From: Lethocerus indicus | Lineage: Eukaryota > Arthropoda > Insecta > Hemiptera > Belostomatidae | DNA length: 64,000 bases | Assembly: GCA_019843655.1 (NCBI GenBank) | Contig: JACDQD010000002.1 | Span: 5,466,585 to 5,530,584 of the forward strand | Reading direction: 5' to 3' | Shown here: piece by piece, positions 37,767-50,970 of the stretch | Position numbering within the stretch: the stretch's first letter is position 1 | Layout of the letters: each line of letters begins with the position of its first letter | Notes under the pieces: generated by a model | What the model was told of the DNA's origin: nothing | The model's input: the letters and a program-made list of their open reading frames with translations, nothing else | The model's database searches: none | Made by a program: the position numbers and the translations under genes

Positions 37767-38664
37767 CGCACTTTATAAACAAAATCTAATGAAGAAAAAT
37801 GTCTACATAATACGGTTCATGTTAATTCTTGCAAACAGTCATTTAATTAATAATCGCTTCTACGTACCTTTTCTAATTTCTTTTTTTTTTAACTTTTTTT
37901 TATTTTGTACAATCAACATTCAATGTTATAAGTACAATGCTGTATGTATTCTTTTTCACATGTATGTCGTGATAAAAGAAACCACCCAAAGATGGCACTT
38001 TTGACAAAAGAACAATTATAGTCTAAGGGCTAAGAAGATCTCTAGGCCAGCGGCGTTTAAGCCGAGGCGGGGGGGGATAATGGATGGGTAAGGGAGGAAA
38101 GGGACTGAACGAGTGGATTAGGATGAGTAGAAAGGCGGGAGTGGAACTTCAGAAACCGGGATTTTGCGACTTCGTCGACTGTTGGTATGTTGAGGTCATG
38201 GTGGATTATGTGGTTAGAAACATACCATGGAGCATTAAGGATGGTACGGAGGACTTTTGACTGGAATCTCTGGATGGGAGCGATGTTGGATGTCTTCGTG
38301 GAACCCCATAGCTCTGTACCGTATGTTTATGTCTATATTATTAAAGTATCGCTTTGTATATTGTCAGTTTGTTACTTAAGGTTAATTTTGATGTCCGTGT
38401 AAGGTAAATAATGGTCTTAAAAGTTCAAATTTTCGGTTTAAGTCGATTCTTTTGAGTCGGGTATGGGGATTCCACGTGTTTTCTAATTTCAAATAGGAAG
38501 AAAAAGGAATTTTATTGATCACTTTAGACACGGAGCTAATACTACGCCCGCAAGACACAACTGTTGTGAGGGTTAGTTTCAGAGCGCCGTACAAGTTTTC
38601 CTATATGACCGTCAAACCTCCATCAAGATATAATTATCGAAATACTTGTTCATTTGATTACTTT
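37767..38664. repeat. Tandem repeat unit 2, subfamily B, split by a LINE
   Basis: Repeat sequence at 37767-37880 and 38491-38664 matches unit 1 in order, with a 598-bp LINE plus a 12-bp duplication between. Removing those would give a unit of about 288 bp. A partial third unit starts at 38665 (CGCATTTTATAAAC) and fades within about 25 bp. Confidence 0.85.
37881..38478 (-). mobile_element. 5'-truncated Jockey-like LINE, 3' fragment with poly-A
   Basis: On the minus strand, a decayed frame encodes the C-terminus of a Jockey-clade reverse transcriptase: HTRLKRIDLNRKFELLRPL near the 5' end; then, after stops and a frameshift, YGTELWGSTKTSNIAPIQRF followed by QSKVLRTILNAPWYVSN and a HDLNIPTVDEV block, ending at a stop at 38057-38059. 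A 3' untranslated part follows and ends in an A-rich tail (T runs at 37881-37908 on plus). The insertion is flanked by a 12-bp duplication, TTTTCTAATTTC, at 37869-37880 and 38479-38490. Truncation, tail and duplication are standard marks of target-primed reverse transcription. The element is dead. Confidence 0.9.
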
Positions 38665-39839
38665 CGCATTTTATAAACAAATTCTGACAAGGCTAATTTC
38701 AGAAGAATTTCTATATAATATAAAGCGCGCATAAATCAGCGATATTAACACCACTCTGTCTTATGTATGCAAGTAATTTCCAACTACTCCTGTACACATT
38801 CTGGACGTTTATAAACAGGTGTCTCGTTCGGGAGGGTAGCTGCGACATCACAATAGTCCAACGATTAGCCGCGGTCTCGATAGACGCATCGGAATTGAGC
38901 GCCAGCCGACCTCGTAACGAATTCATGCCGCCACTGGACACGGCGGTTGCCAATCGGTTATAACAATGCCGCCCCCAAACCCTGCCCCCGCCCACCGCGC
39001 CCGAGCCCTTTGTGATCCAATATCGAAAAGATTTCGATACACGGCGGCAAATTAGGGCTGCCAGAATGGTTTAATGCGGGACCATCCCACCAATAAATAC
39101 GCGCGGGGCGTTCCCTTTCCCGCTTCCCGACGTCCCTTCCAATTATGCGTTTCCGAACAATTTCCGACGGATATTACTTTCGATAAGGCGTAAAATTTCA
39201 AGCTATCCTACCAGATATATTGTTTTTCTCCAAGGGGCGACCGTGATTTACGCGCGGGAAACGTCGGAAAAATCGAGACTGATTTACGGAAACGAAATGG
39301 GTCTGGATTTTAAAAATTAGAATCTGGAATAACAGATACCGAAAACAGATGGTGTAAGGCAATTTAAGCCAGAAAGATAGCGTGCAAAACAGCAGACAGG
39401 CGAGCATCACCCTAATTTATCATTTATAGGAATAGATAAAGAGCGGTTTATCAGGCCGAGGTCAGTTGCAAGTGTCTGTTGTGCCATTAGCAAAAGAAAA
39501 TATTCAGGTAACCATTTGAACGTTTTCAACGTCCGATTTTGACGACCGAACATGCTGTAAACTCCAGTTATACTGTTATGTTAAAATAACAGAAGTGGAG
39601 CTATGTAGGCTTAGTTTTATTGACCGTCAGGGTGGATTTAAATACAGGTTCGTGTCGACAGGCGGGGCTGCTCCGGGTTTCTTCACAGCAGGCTTATCGA
39701 GGTATCGGCCACGCGGCTGCCAGCTTATATAAGCGTAATGGTCGGTCGTCATGCGACCAGTGTCCACGATTCTCGAAAAAACAATCTTTTCCTCTTAATA
39801 ATTGATTCTAGGCCCCTTTTTTTCATTTCGAAACACGAC

Positions 39840-40146
39840 GAAAAGGGAATTTATTGATTAATTTAGACACGGGGCCAATACTACGCCAGCAGGCCACAAG
39901 TGTTGTAAGGGTTAGTATTAAGCGCGCCGTTATTTTGCTATATGACGGTAGGCCTATAACTCCATACAGAAAATAAAGTTGATATGTACGCAGAAACCAC
40001 AGCAAATATTTAAGTAAAAAAAAAATTTACTTTTACACAGAATATGTACTCATTTTACAGTATCAAAACACATGCAGGAAGTAAACTTTCTTCACACTGG
40101 TAACTAAACTAAAGGGGTTATCCACCGTCTGTACTCATCATAGTTG
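39840..40146. repeat. Dispersed repeat, subfamily A, copy 2
   Basis: Closely matches 35112-35392, with about 25 extra bases before the shared GGTTATCCACCGTCTGTACT end. It lies in the same orientation, about 4.7 kb away. Confidence 0.75.
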
Positions 40147-41389
40147 AGACCAAACATCACCTGACATAAACAGAACCATAAAGGAAGATGCAAAACACAA
40201 TTCTATGTATATATAATATAGGATGTGGAGACACACATAATGAAAATCTGCATTTAATTTTCATTCCAAAAATTCTTCCCATCACAGGTTTCACTGCAGC
40301 AACAGGCGGAAATTAATTAGACCCCGAAATTACACTGATGCTAAAATGTAAAATGGAACGCTACAAAAGTCAATAAGAAAAATAGGACGTCGAAGTGACT
40401 GTTCACACGGAAAGTTGAAGTTTGTGAGTAGGGGAGGGCGTTTAAATTGCCACTGGCAAAGTTTCCCAATTAGCAAGTTTTATATCAATAATTGCCCGGA
40501 GAGGGGAACCAGACCCTGGGAAAGGTATATCGGCCAGATATGGGGTCTCGCCCGTACCGACACAAGTATTGTCCGTTCCAAACTGAGTACAGTCGCACAA
40601 TGATTGCCGAATTATAAACATTACGCCGACAACTCACGAAAAGCTTTCTTTCAAGTACTGCTGTTTTTTTAGAAAATAAAGTGATACCCACAAAATAATT
40701 TAGTGCAATTTCGTGTGCTCTTTACCGGATCTTGACAGAATCAATGATCGTAATAATAACATTTACACAGTAAAGAAAGACGATAAAAAATACAACGGTG
40801 TACTAGTTACAAATCAGAAATTTTAAAAACTTGCCCTAACGCGATATAATACTTATAATGCAATAAGTCATAGCGATACTTGGCACGAATTTTGCTCTTA
40901 TAACAACGCCCGAAGTGTTCACGTCGCGCTTTATAGGGGAGCGCTAATTTGGATTTGGCGTTTGACCAGAATTACGCAGCAGGAAGGCTACTACCTAATT
41001 AAGGCCGCTGAGATCCGCTAATTATCGCGTTATTTAGAGCCTTTACATGTTCCTAGACTCGACCTCACAGCTAACTATGCAACAGATTCACATCACGGAA
41101 ATTACGCTGCTTAGAATGTTTCTACTAGTTTGGGATGGCATGTAATCACTACTACTGGACTACTGTTATTGCTAATCAAATTATCTCTCTTGTTGTGCAT
41201 GAAATATTTTAATGTATATTTTGGTTTATACGTAAAAATTTATATTTTTTTACTAAAATATAGGTTTTTCTGAAAAAAATATTGTGGAAATGAGAAAAAT
41301 GTATCCTGTAATATGATGGAGCTATTAAACACCCACTCTTAATCGATTAAAAAAATTGTTCTATCGAATGATGAATATGCTTACACCAC

Positions 41390-41437
41390 CAGGGATCGGA
41401 CCACCGGGCTATACAGGACATCCAACTGAGTAGCTCC
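41390..41437 (-). repeat. tRNA-like or SINE-head-like relic
   Basis: The minus strand carries CTACTCAGTTGG, like a polymerase III A box, then GGTCCGATCCC, one change from a B box. The boxes are only about 19 nt apart, too close for a working tRNA, and no cloverleaf forms. A decayed tRNA or tRNA-derived SINE head is possible; chance is not excluded. Confidence 0.25.
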
Positions 41438-44400
41438 TCCGTAACTAGAACCTACTATCTATAATAATACAAATAAGGCCACCGCTCCCAATACATATCG
41501 CCAGATGCCCAAATGTAATAAGGTCCGCTATAGATGTCGGTAGGGTGGGCATATCACAGATGGTAATAACGAATGGCATATTCCGGGGGCTAATATAACG
41601 TATATGACTGTAATAATCGCTGAAACTATATTCACGTATTTGAATCTAAGGGGTGGTGCACGTGAGAGCAATCCCATATCGGTACAAAGTGAATACTATT
41701 ATCAGTAAATTCTACGAGCTCAAATTTGAGCACTCAATCGATCCCACCAGGAGCGAAAAACACTTCGATCCAAATTAAGTTAAAATACTACTAACAGTTT
41801 TGGACGAAGTAGTCGAATAGCTCGTGGTTAAAAGAAGAAATATGTCTCGAATGCATGCAGAAACACGTAATGTTTGAAAGTTGAGCATATAATTAAACAT
41901 GGAGGCATGCGAGTGTGTACATGCAGAAGAGGAGAGTCAAGTGCATGCGGAGTGATGGAGAACCTTGCGTTGAGTGTTGAGTTGATCTGCGGCCAAGATG
42001 AGGGTGTTATGCCCTCGGTCCTGTTGGTGTTCTCCCTGGGCGCGGCCCCCTGCTCCTGCTCTTCCCACTCCATACCGCTCAGCCCGCTCGGCCCCCCAAC
42101 AATACTCCCCGCCTCCTTCCGATCCTGATCCTGATCCCGCTCAGGCTCCCGTCCGCGTCGATTGCCGCTCCTCCTTCAGCCTCTGCCGCCACCGCCCAGA
42201 CCCTGCCAAGAAATAACTTTAACGTCCACCACCCATATTGGTTAGTTTTTTTGAACGGCCCGTTTGTTCAAACAAGCAGTTAGGTAGGTTAATGCGATGC
42301 TGTATTTTTCGAGCATTATGTTAAGGCACTCGGTTAGAGCAGCAACAAGACAAGAAAGTATCGGATAGCGGTAATGTGCAAAATTAAGAAACCACCGGCT
42401 TTGAGAATATATCGGTTGGTAGATATCAACAGACAATTATTGGTGATTTTTCTGCCCCCACTCGTTTATTTAGAATAACATTTTTCGATTTTGGTTTTCA
42501 GTCGCTTTCTGTTAGTCGTAATGTCACTTGAGAATTACTCGAGTAGTCATCTTCCAGACCTCGGTATATTATTGCTCCTAATTACGTACCACGGATAATT
42601 TAGAATCATTCGATAGTATACGCCGGTTGTTTAAAAAATCGGACTCAAATAGCCTGAGTGAGGTAACTGTGCAGTATTGACTGCACGAGGGACACCTATC
42701 CCACTTGATTCGTTTCTCGGGTTGAAGTTGAAGCAAGGGGTCGAGGGAGCAAGAACCCTCGAGCAGATTAATTGGCGGGACACTAAGCGAGGCCCACCAA
42801 TCTCTCCCCACAGGACGGTAGTGATTCCACTCCTCTACGGGGCCCACTGCAATCCAACCACCAATCTAACTTTATTCCCCCTCACCAATTTTGGACTAGC
42901 CGATGATACCGACGCAACGGGCCCCCTCGAGGCACATATTTTACCGACCGATTGGGCGACGACGCACTAACGACCCGTCAAAGTAGTAAGTAATACAGTA
43001 TATGTGCAAAAGAGCACAATTATACAGCCATTTCCTAGAAGCACCATGCGTGTAACGTATTCTTTTTAAATAATGATAAAGCGTAGGAGTATTCCATGCA
43101 CTGCTACAGTGAGGCTAACTCCTCGCGGGCCGTCAAGCACATAATATTAATACGTTTTTACATTTTCATACTTGTAGGCAACGTTTAGGAACTATGAAAT
43201 ATATCTTAGAGGCCGAATATGCATCTTTATATACTGAAGCTTTTAGTTCAGCGTTTTGTCTATGTGGCATGGTTTAACTTGGTTTTTAGTGTTTGAATCT
43301 TACATTAAATAAATGATGCGGTTGGATATAATTATTTTTCTCAATAAAATTTGTGTTCATTCATTGTGTTCAGAATATTCCCAGTTTGAGTATATTGCAC
43401 AATATAGAATACATTCATTACGTAACTAATAAAGCTCTAGCCCATTTAAAAATGTTATTGCATTAATCATCAGTATTAGGCGTACTAACAGCAGTTCTGT
43501 CCGGTAGCAATCTCTCTAAGTGGAGACTCATTGGTCTGTATATTGGTCCTCAAGAAGCAATTAGACCGACGCCATTAAGAATGTCTACCTCGCGTTTAAT
43601 TATCGAATTAAATTCCAATTAATTTCTTCGCCGAGCGTCCGTTTGGGAAAACAGAAAAATGTTTTTCCACTCGTCCAAAACTAATTTCATTACCGGTGGA
43701 TAAAATTAAATTGGATTAAACGAGACAGATTGAAGGAGGCTATCTGTGGGGCCCGGAAGGAGGGGAGTTCTTCTCCGACCCTACTCGACCCTCGTCATGC
43801 TAATTGGAACGACGTTACCTTCATAATTATAATCCCGCGTTAACAACCCCGAAAACATCCACCTAATGAGTAATAAAGAGACTCTTATATTTATACAAGA
43901 AATTGTTACATCGCTTCATCTCTTTACCGAGTGCATATACATTCTGGTAAATGCCAAAATTACATTTCACCAATTAAAATCAGTCCAAAAGATTGGACGG
44001 TAATACCCTTATTAAGGGATTATGACCCTTATTTTCTGCAACTATATTTGGATCAACGTAAAGACAATCGACCTATTTAAATAGATGGATTGCTGTTTTT
44101 TCAAGTTCAGTCATACTTAAGCGATCAAGTATTGTATAATCCGTAACCTCCGTGAAGTTTTTAATGTATGACATTTTTCGAATTGTCACTAGTTAAATTC
44201 TATGGACATCTGTAGGACAACAACTTAAGATGCTCTCACGAAAAAAAAACAACCGAAAACGTTTACTCCCAAAATATCGCTCTACAGGCAGGCTGCGTTC
44301 TGGTGATATTTTTAAAAGGAATAATTAATTTTCGCCTCGCCCCGTCGCTAGCCAATATCGTCGGGTCGGAAAAAACCTAGTAAAAAAATGAAAACAGAAA

Positions 44401-47400
44401 AAATATTATCCAATAAAAAATTCCTTTGTTCTCGGGAAAGGTGGGCCCGAGCGGAAAGGGGCCCGCTTTGATGTCGGTTCAAGTGGGGCGCCCTCTCGCT
44501 ACCGTCCGAACAATCACATTCCCCCAGCCCGGGGAAGGAACACCTTGAGGGAGGCTCCCCCACCATCGAATATATACTACGGGGGCACATCTTATATTTT
44601 ATACCAGACCCTAACTTTACGCCAAACCTTCACAAAGAGGCGGAAGGGACACCGGGAGGGGAACAACGCCAGCGCTGAAAACGTTTTCAAGCACCGTCGA
44701 AACAAAGCCGGAAAATACATTTCCCACCACTGAGACGTATTCATTTACACTATCGCTCCTTTAAATGTCCCGCATTGTCTACACCCGGCAACAACTATTC
44801 ACCGGTATGATATGAAATGAATCAGTTACATTGCTGACAAGATTGTTCCAACTTTAATTAATGACTCATTACTTGAATTATACGTTTTTGAATGTTTATA
44901 TGCAGAAGATGACCGCCGAAGATATCAATCGTGTAACCGGATGTGAAGAATAAACGTCCTCGGATTACAGCGTACCTGTAAAGGGTCGGGTGGAACTCGT
45001 CAACCTAGCGCAGGGGCAGTGTTAACATAAATTTCGGTCACCTTAGTGGCGCGAAACTAAAATGTTATGAGCGTCAGGAGGTGGCCGGTTCTAAATCTGT
45101 GCCACTCAGAGTAAGTGGGGGTCGTTGCGGCCCCCATTTCTTTTGCCATCTCTCTGGCCCCGCATTCTTCCCCTCTCTCCCCTCTTTATTCCTCGCTCCG
45201 AACCGATACCCGATTTATGTTTCTTTGACAGCTCCCTGCCGACGAAGGGATCCCGCGGTCGTTCTCCTAATGCGTAAACGTCTTTCCCCGCCCAGCGCCA
45301 GTGAATCGCTTTTATTCATCGGGGTTACCTCCCAGAAACTTCGGGCCCCGTTTTATATTGAGATTCTTTTCGTTTTTCTTATAAAAAAAAGTTTCGTTTT
45401 CCATCAAAAACTTGGACTTATAAAGGAGTAAAAAGGTCTTAGGAAACCGTTAGTTAATAGCAAACTAAACTAACCTGTTTTATGTTGTATTCTAAATGAA
45501 TTATTCTTCTCGTTTGGAAAACATGTTTAATGTTCTATTGAGTAAATGGCGCTATCATCGAGTGGCGATATTCGGAGCCATCGCGGGCCCCTAAACACAT
45601 TCATTGCAGTGAACGCCAAATAGGCCTAACTCAGGCTATTGCCGGGCCTATTAATTATGATAAGTGCGTAATGTTAGCGGTGTGACTACGTGTCACAATC
45701 CTATCCTCCTAAGGATTATTTTCGACACCTACACATTACTTATTATGTCCGGGTGTTGTTAATGAAATATTTTATAAGCCCTTGCAAATCTCATAATGCC
45801 GGAATGTTGGTTCGCAGTTTGTAAAGTGACCGCGCGATCAAATAAATAATAACGAAGTAGGGGGCCGCGTACGTAATGAAGCGGAGTAATTAGCCGCGGG
45901 GGGGGCAAACTGTGCAAACCGCGGTTTTTTTAAAAGGCATCCCTCCCTCTCCCAACCCCCTAGGGTCCAGTCCGGCCCAAGGAGTTTCGTTTATTCTTTT
46001 CCGAGTAATAAGTTTCTCCTTTCTGAAAGGGTTATTCGAACAAAAGGGCATTCGTCATAATTAAGAGCGCCACACTAATTAAGTACAATGTTTGCGCCGG
46101 TTTCTCCCTCTTCACTGGGAACGGGGGCCCTTTGAGAACGCCGCCCGCTCCAGGGTAACATTCTCCCAGTTTCAAATCGGAGCCCAGACTCGTCGAAAGG
46201 TGGAAAAAACGTTTCTTGCCGGCAAATCATTGTTTTCTTAGGATGAAAAGAATTTCGTGAAATATTCGCAAAGCGTACCCGATTGCACTAGTGCAAAGAT
46301 TTCTTGTTAGCGATAAGAATCGTCCGGCGACAGCTGTTTCCACATATAAAAAATTCAATACCACGTATCTAGGGGACAGAACAAATTTGAAAATAATATG
46401 TGAACTTTTTCATATAATTTAATGTGAGAAAAACTAATTCCTTAAGAAACCAATTTACAACAAGTTATATTAACACTTACAAATGCCGACCAGTCGAATT
46501 AAACCGTATCAAGAAAGCATTCTTACATGATAATAATCAATCATAACAGTCGGACATTTAGGAAATGAATAAGGGAATTTTTATTTTAAAGGCTTACAAT
46601 GCTTTTGGAGAAAACCGCCCAGCGAATCTATAGCAATTCCACCAATGCTTGTCGGTCCATGAAATTGAGCTTACGCATTCAATATAAACCGGGATTTTAT
46701 TCAACGCGAGTTCATTCATTTTTTGCAGGCCGAAACAAAGGGCACGGAAAAAGAGGGGAAAGCTAAATGCCGATACTGTATAATAAAAACATTCCGCTTC
46801 TGTACCGCAAATCGAACGACGCGTTTAGAAACGGGGGAGGGGTGGGTATTTTTTTTGTTACTTTCTAATCTAATCTCAGTCGTCCTAATATCCGAGACTC
46901 GTTTATTTCTCCGTTGGCCGCGTTCATTTCAACCCTTCGCCGCTGGTTGACCCGCAACTATATTACGAAAAGCCCGAAAAGGACATTAGGGGAGCGCATT
47001 AAAGGTAGCGTAACACTTTAAGACGCTGATATTAAAATGATTTATACGGGAGTTTCGGATGATTTACCGCGCCCTATTTTGCGAAATCGTACATTCACCG
47101 TGATATCATCTAAGAGGGAATCGTAAAATATTCCAAATTAACGAGCAACTTCGCACGTTGCTGCAGCTCCTAAACGCATTCACTATCAATTTGTAAACTA
47201 TAGTTATATTCTTGTTATGGCGACGAAATTTAAACTTTCAATTTCAACTTTACACTACTACAACGCAAAGGAGGAGTAAATATTTTCATAAAATGTTTCA
47301 TTAAATTGCATTGTAGTGAATTATATGTTAGAAACATTTGAAATGGCCACAGTATCAGTATGAGGAGAAATAAGTATGGTCTGATACGGTTCGACCTATC

Positions 47401-49616
47401 GTACATGAAGATTAAAAGTTGATAAGTACTATATTAAGTATAGGATATCACTATTTATTTTGGATTCATTATAGATTATGAGATTTACGATATCATTCAA
47501 ACGTGAATTATACACACTGAAAATAATGTCTTTACATCTTATTTGAATGTTTTTAATGTAGAATAATACAACATACATAATGGGATATATATTTATGGAT
47601 GATTACATATTCCAGAAGTTACTATTATGGGTGATTCGATTATTAAGTTTAGCGGGACGTCCCAACCGCCATAATTTACAAGGAAATATGTATTTATTCC
47701 AGAAGGTTTCCTTAAGAAGACGTGATATTTAATTGCGCCTGAGCATAATTTATAGCGCACCACCTTGTAATATACGTCGGTGGACGGGCCATTAGCCGAA
47801 TATGTAGAGGAGGAGATAGGATCTATCGTAGGCGGTTGAGATGCCCACACTTCCTCCTATTAATACCCGTATATAACCCGGATATTACCGCACGGGGACG
47901 CGTCGTCCAATTTCAGTTAACACTGTCACTGGTATATTCGGGCCGGATCAAATTCAGACATACGCGTTATGGTACGCAGTATGAATGCAGAACTCGATGC
48001 AGAAAAGTGAACCGCAGTAGGGACAGGGCACAACAACTTGCAACTGGCCCCGATACCGGCTTTTTCACGATAATAATTGCCGCCATCGTCCTCAGGTGCG
48101 GGGTATGAGGAATAATTAAAAGCCGCGGCCTGAGCGAGCTGCACCCGACAGCCCATTTGATGCACGGGCACATAACCGGGGCCGTGCAGTGCACGCCTCG
48201 TGTATTCCCCGTGTTTTTAGTGGGTCCCTCGTAAAAATTCACGGATATTATGACCCTTCATCGTCCGGTCGGAGTTCAATTTGCGATCGACGAGCGGTTG
48301 ACGCTCGCCATGACAGCTTGACGCGAACACATTTCTCGTTTCGACTGGTACGATTATAACTACCAGTTGGCCCGTTCAAATAAACTGCAATAATTTTCAA
48401 CTCTTGTTGAATGTTTCAAAGTTTACGTTAGAAAATACGATTGATTTGTGCCATTACTGTAATTATAACACTTTGATATATTGGACAACTAAATAAGCGT
48501 CCGCACTGACATAGTTCGGAAGGTTGTGGATTGTATAAATATATAAAATAAAATCCAGGTTAATACCATCCGTAAATCCGTGACCGGTAGCGTCCATACC
48601 ACAATTAGACGATGTGACTTCGCTTTTCGGAATTGACGGACAGGTGTTAATGTACTGATAATGAACCGGATCGATGGACCGTCAAAGCGAACGGCCCCGT
48701 TAATTTTAACCGGGTTTTCCCACCAGCGGGGAAATCTTGACGAAATAATCCCTATAACGAACTACACCCGTTATTTATGACGATGGTAAGAAGTAAAAAA
48801 AGGAGCAAGAGGATACATTCTCGTCAGAATAAAACGGACAGCTCACCTCCGTGAGTACAATTAATTAATTTCACACGTTAATTATTACATACATCGTTCC
48901 GCCGTAACTCAGTTGTTTCATAATTTAATTTTTATCGCTCAATTCAACTTTCTAATAATCAAACATAAAACAAATATTTATCAGAAGGGAAATAGGTTAA
49001 TGTTTCTTTTTAATAAATTTTAAATCGGTATACTTTTCCATTATGATAGAAGATTCGCTCCAATAAAACGGGACATTTGCGTGTTATCTCAGTTACGGTT
49101 GCCATGTAACAGTGTTTTCCTAGTAACGGGTGTTTTTGGTTACTACAGAAAGCTGTATCCGCGGCACTACAAGTGTTTATAAAACTCCCCCTTCATTATA
49201 TATAATAAATACTTCCGGAGACAGACACCGGCTGTTCAATTCAACGCAATTATTCAGAAAGCAAAATAATTTCACGGGTCTGTAATATTAGTTTCCAATT
49301 TTTGTACACATTTTCGTCCCCCAGGAGATCCCGTACTTTATGTGCCACCCAGTTGTTTTTACCGCTATTTGCAATTAAATTATATCGACAATCCGCAGTG
49401 GGGGCGCTGTTTTGAGCTACCTCGGTATAAACAAGTCCACTATTTTAATGTGAAAAATTAACAAAAAGTCATAAAATACACGGTACGTTTTTTATAATAG
49501 GTACCTAAATACTACGCAACTCGTTCATCGAAATAATAAACGAATTTTTAACGATTATTTTATTTTTCTTCCCATCCGAAGGATTATCTGATAACTTCGC
49601 ATGACAATACGTGTCA

Positions 49617-49619
<3 letters not shown>

Positions 49620-49671
<52 letters not shown>
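49620..49671. repeat. (TA)n microsatellite
   Basis: A 52-bp pure alternating TA tract, 200 bp from a similar one. Confidence 0.95.
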
Positions 49672-49673
<2 letters not shown>

Positions 49674-49868
49674 TCATGGGTCAACGGAGAAGTCCCCATA
49701 GGATAAAGACTCCAAACATAAACATGAAGATTCGACAAAGCCATTTGTATTGTTTACCACGTAGCTTATCGAGTTGAATAGCTCTGTATCCGTAAGATTC
49801 AGTCTAATTCGGTTGTATTTTACTTGTACGAATAAATTATTTCTTTTTTAAAAATCGCGTTGGCGTAA

Positions 49869-49869
<1 letters not shown>

Positions 49870-49919
<50 letters not shown>
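49870..49919. repeat. (TA)n microsatellite
   Basis: A 50-bp pure alternating TA tract. Its flanks differ from those of 49620-49671, so it is not an obvious duplicate. Confidence 0.95.
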
Positions 49920-49921
<2 letters not shown>

Positions 49922-50859
49922 TTTTTTTAATATTCAGTCAGCAGAGTGAATGTGGAGCAGAAGGAGGGGCTTAGGAGTTGGGACAGGTAAATTGGGGAGC
50001 GGTTCGGGCCGGGAGCAGTGCCGCCTCTGCCCGGTCTACCGGATCAAATTAAGCCCGTATTAATTTCAGAGGCTAGGGCTAAGTCGCGCCCACTTTCTGC
50101 AACCCAACCAGAACTCGGAGTTTTATCATAGCCCCCCGCCCGGTATTAGCTTCCGCAGGCTCCTCTTAATAATTGTTCTCAGCCGCGGCCACCGCCGACG
50201 GGCGAGAGAGAACGTCGACGACGTGTAATGTAAGCGCTGCAACAGCGACGTATGTCAGCCCGAATACGAATTTAGCTGACGCTAAGGGACCGTCGTCCCG
50301 CCCCACCCTTGCCGGAGTAATTGCTTCGGCCGTCGGGAAAAAATAAATGAGCCCGGTAAAACCGTGACAAGTAAAATGAAATGAATCTGAGACATACGGG
50401 AATCATCATTTCACTGACTAAATACTAGGAATATTCTTGATATCCAGAATAAATAAAGTAATAATGTTCTGACCTGCCATTTAAACTTAAAGAGTAACTT
50501 CTATTCTAAGTAAATTATACTGGAACAATGAAGCGATACACACAAAAAGGCCTGTTTGGGGGGAACTAATGTTTGTGCGTATGATTGATTATTTTTTCTC
50601 ATAAACATACGATAATATACATAGTAAAAATATGTTTTAGGCGAGTATGTGTATATGGAGCCTTCTGGTGTATGACCAATTGTACAGCCCCTATTATTGG
50701 CGTTCTTCTCTCATGCGGCCGGGGATCTGGCTACAGAAAGGCGGAAACGCGGCCCAATAACCGACGAGGGAAGTCTGTCATCGGAGGAAGACAGTTGTCC
50801 AGCCAGAACAAGAGGACAGAAGAGGGAGGAGGAAAGACCGGGGAGAAAGAGAAAGAGTG

Positions 50860-50876
50860 GGAGAGAGGGAGAGAGA

Positions 50877-50958
<82 letters not shown>

Positions 50959-50970
50959 GAGGGAAGAGAG
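50860..50970. repeat. (GA)n microsatellite
   Basis: An interrupted GA tract of about 110 bp. It produces Arg/Glu (plus) and Ser/Leu (minus) repeat frames of up to 146 codons that are not genes. GAGA-type repeats can bind GAGA factor in insects; function here is unknown. Confidence 0.92.

Noticed and set aside
38382..38594. 70-codon minus frame
   Set aside because: A chimera of subfamily B repeat and the 5' part of the LINE fragment, running across the target duplication.
39823..40005. 60-codon minus frame resembling the frame at 38.5 kb
   Set aside because: The similarity reflects the shared repeat core rather than a conserved gene.
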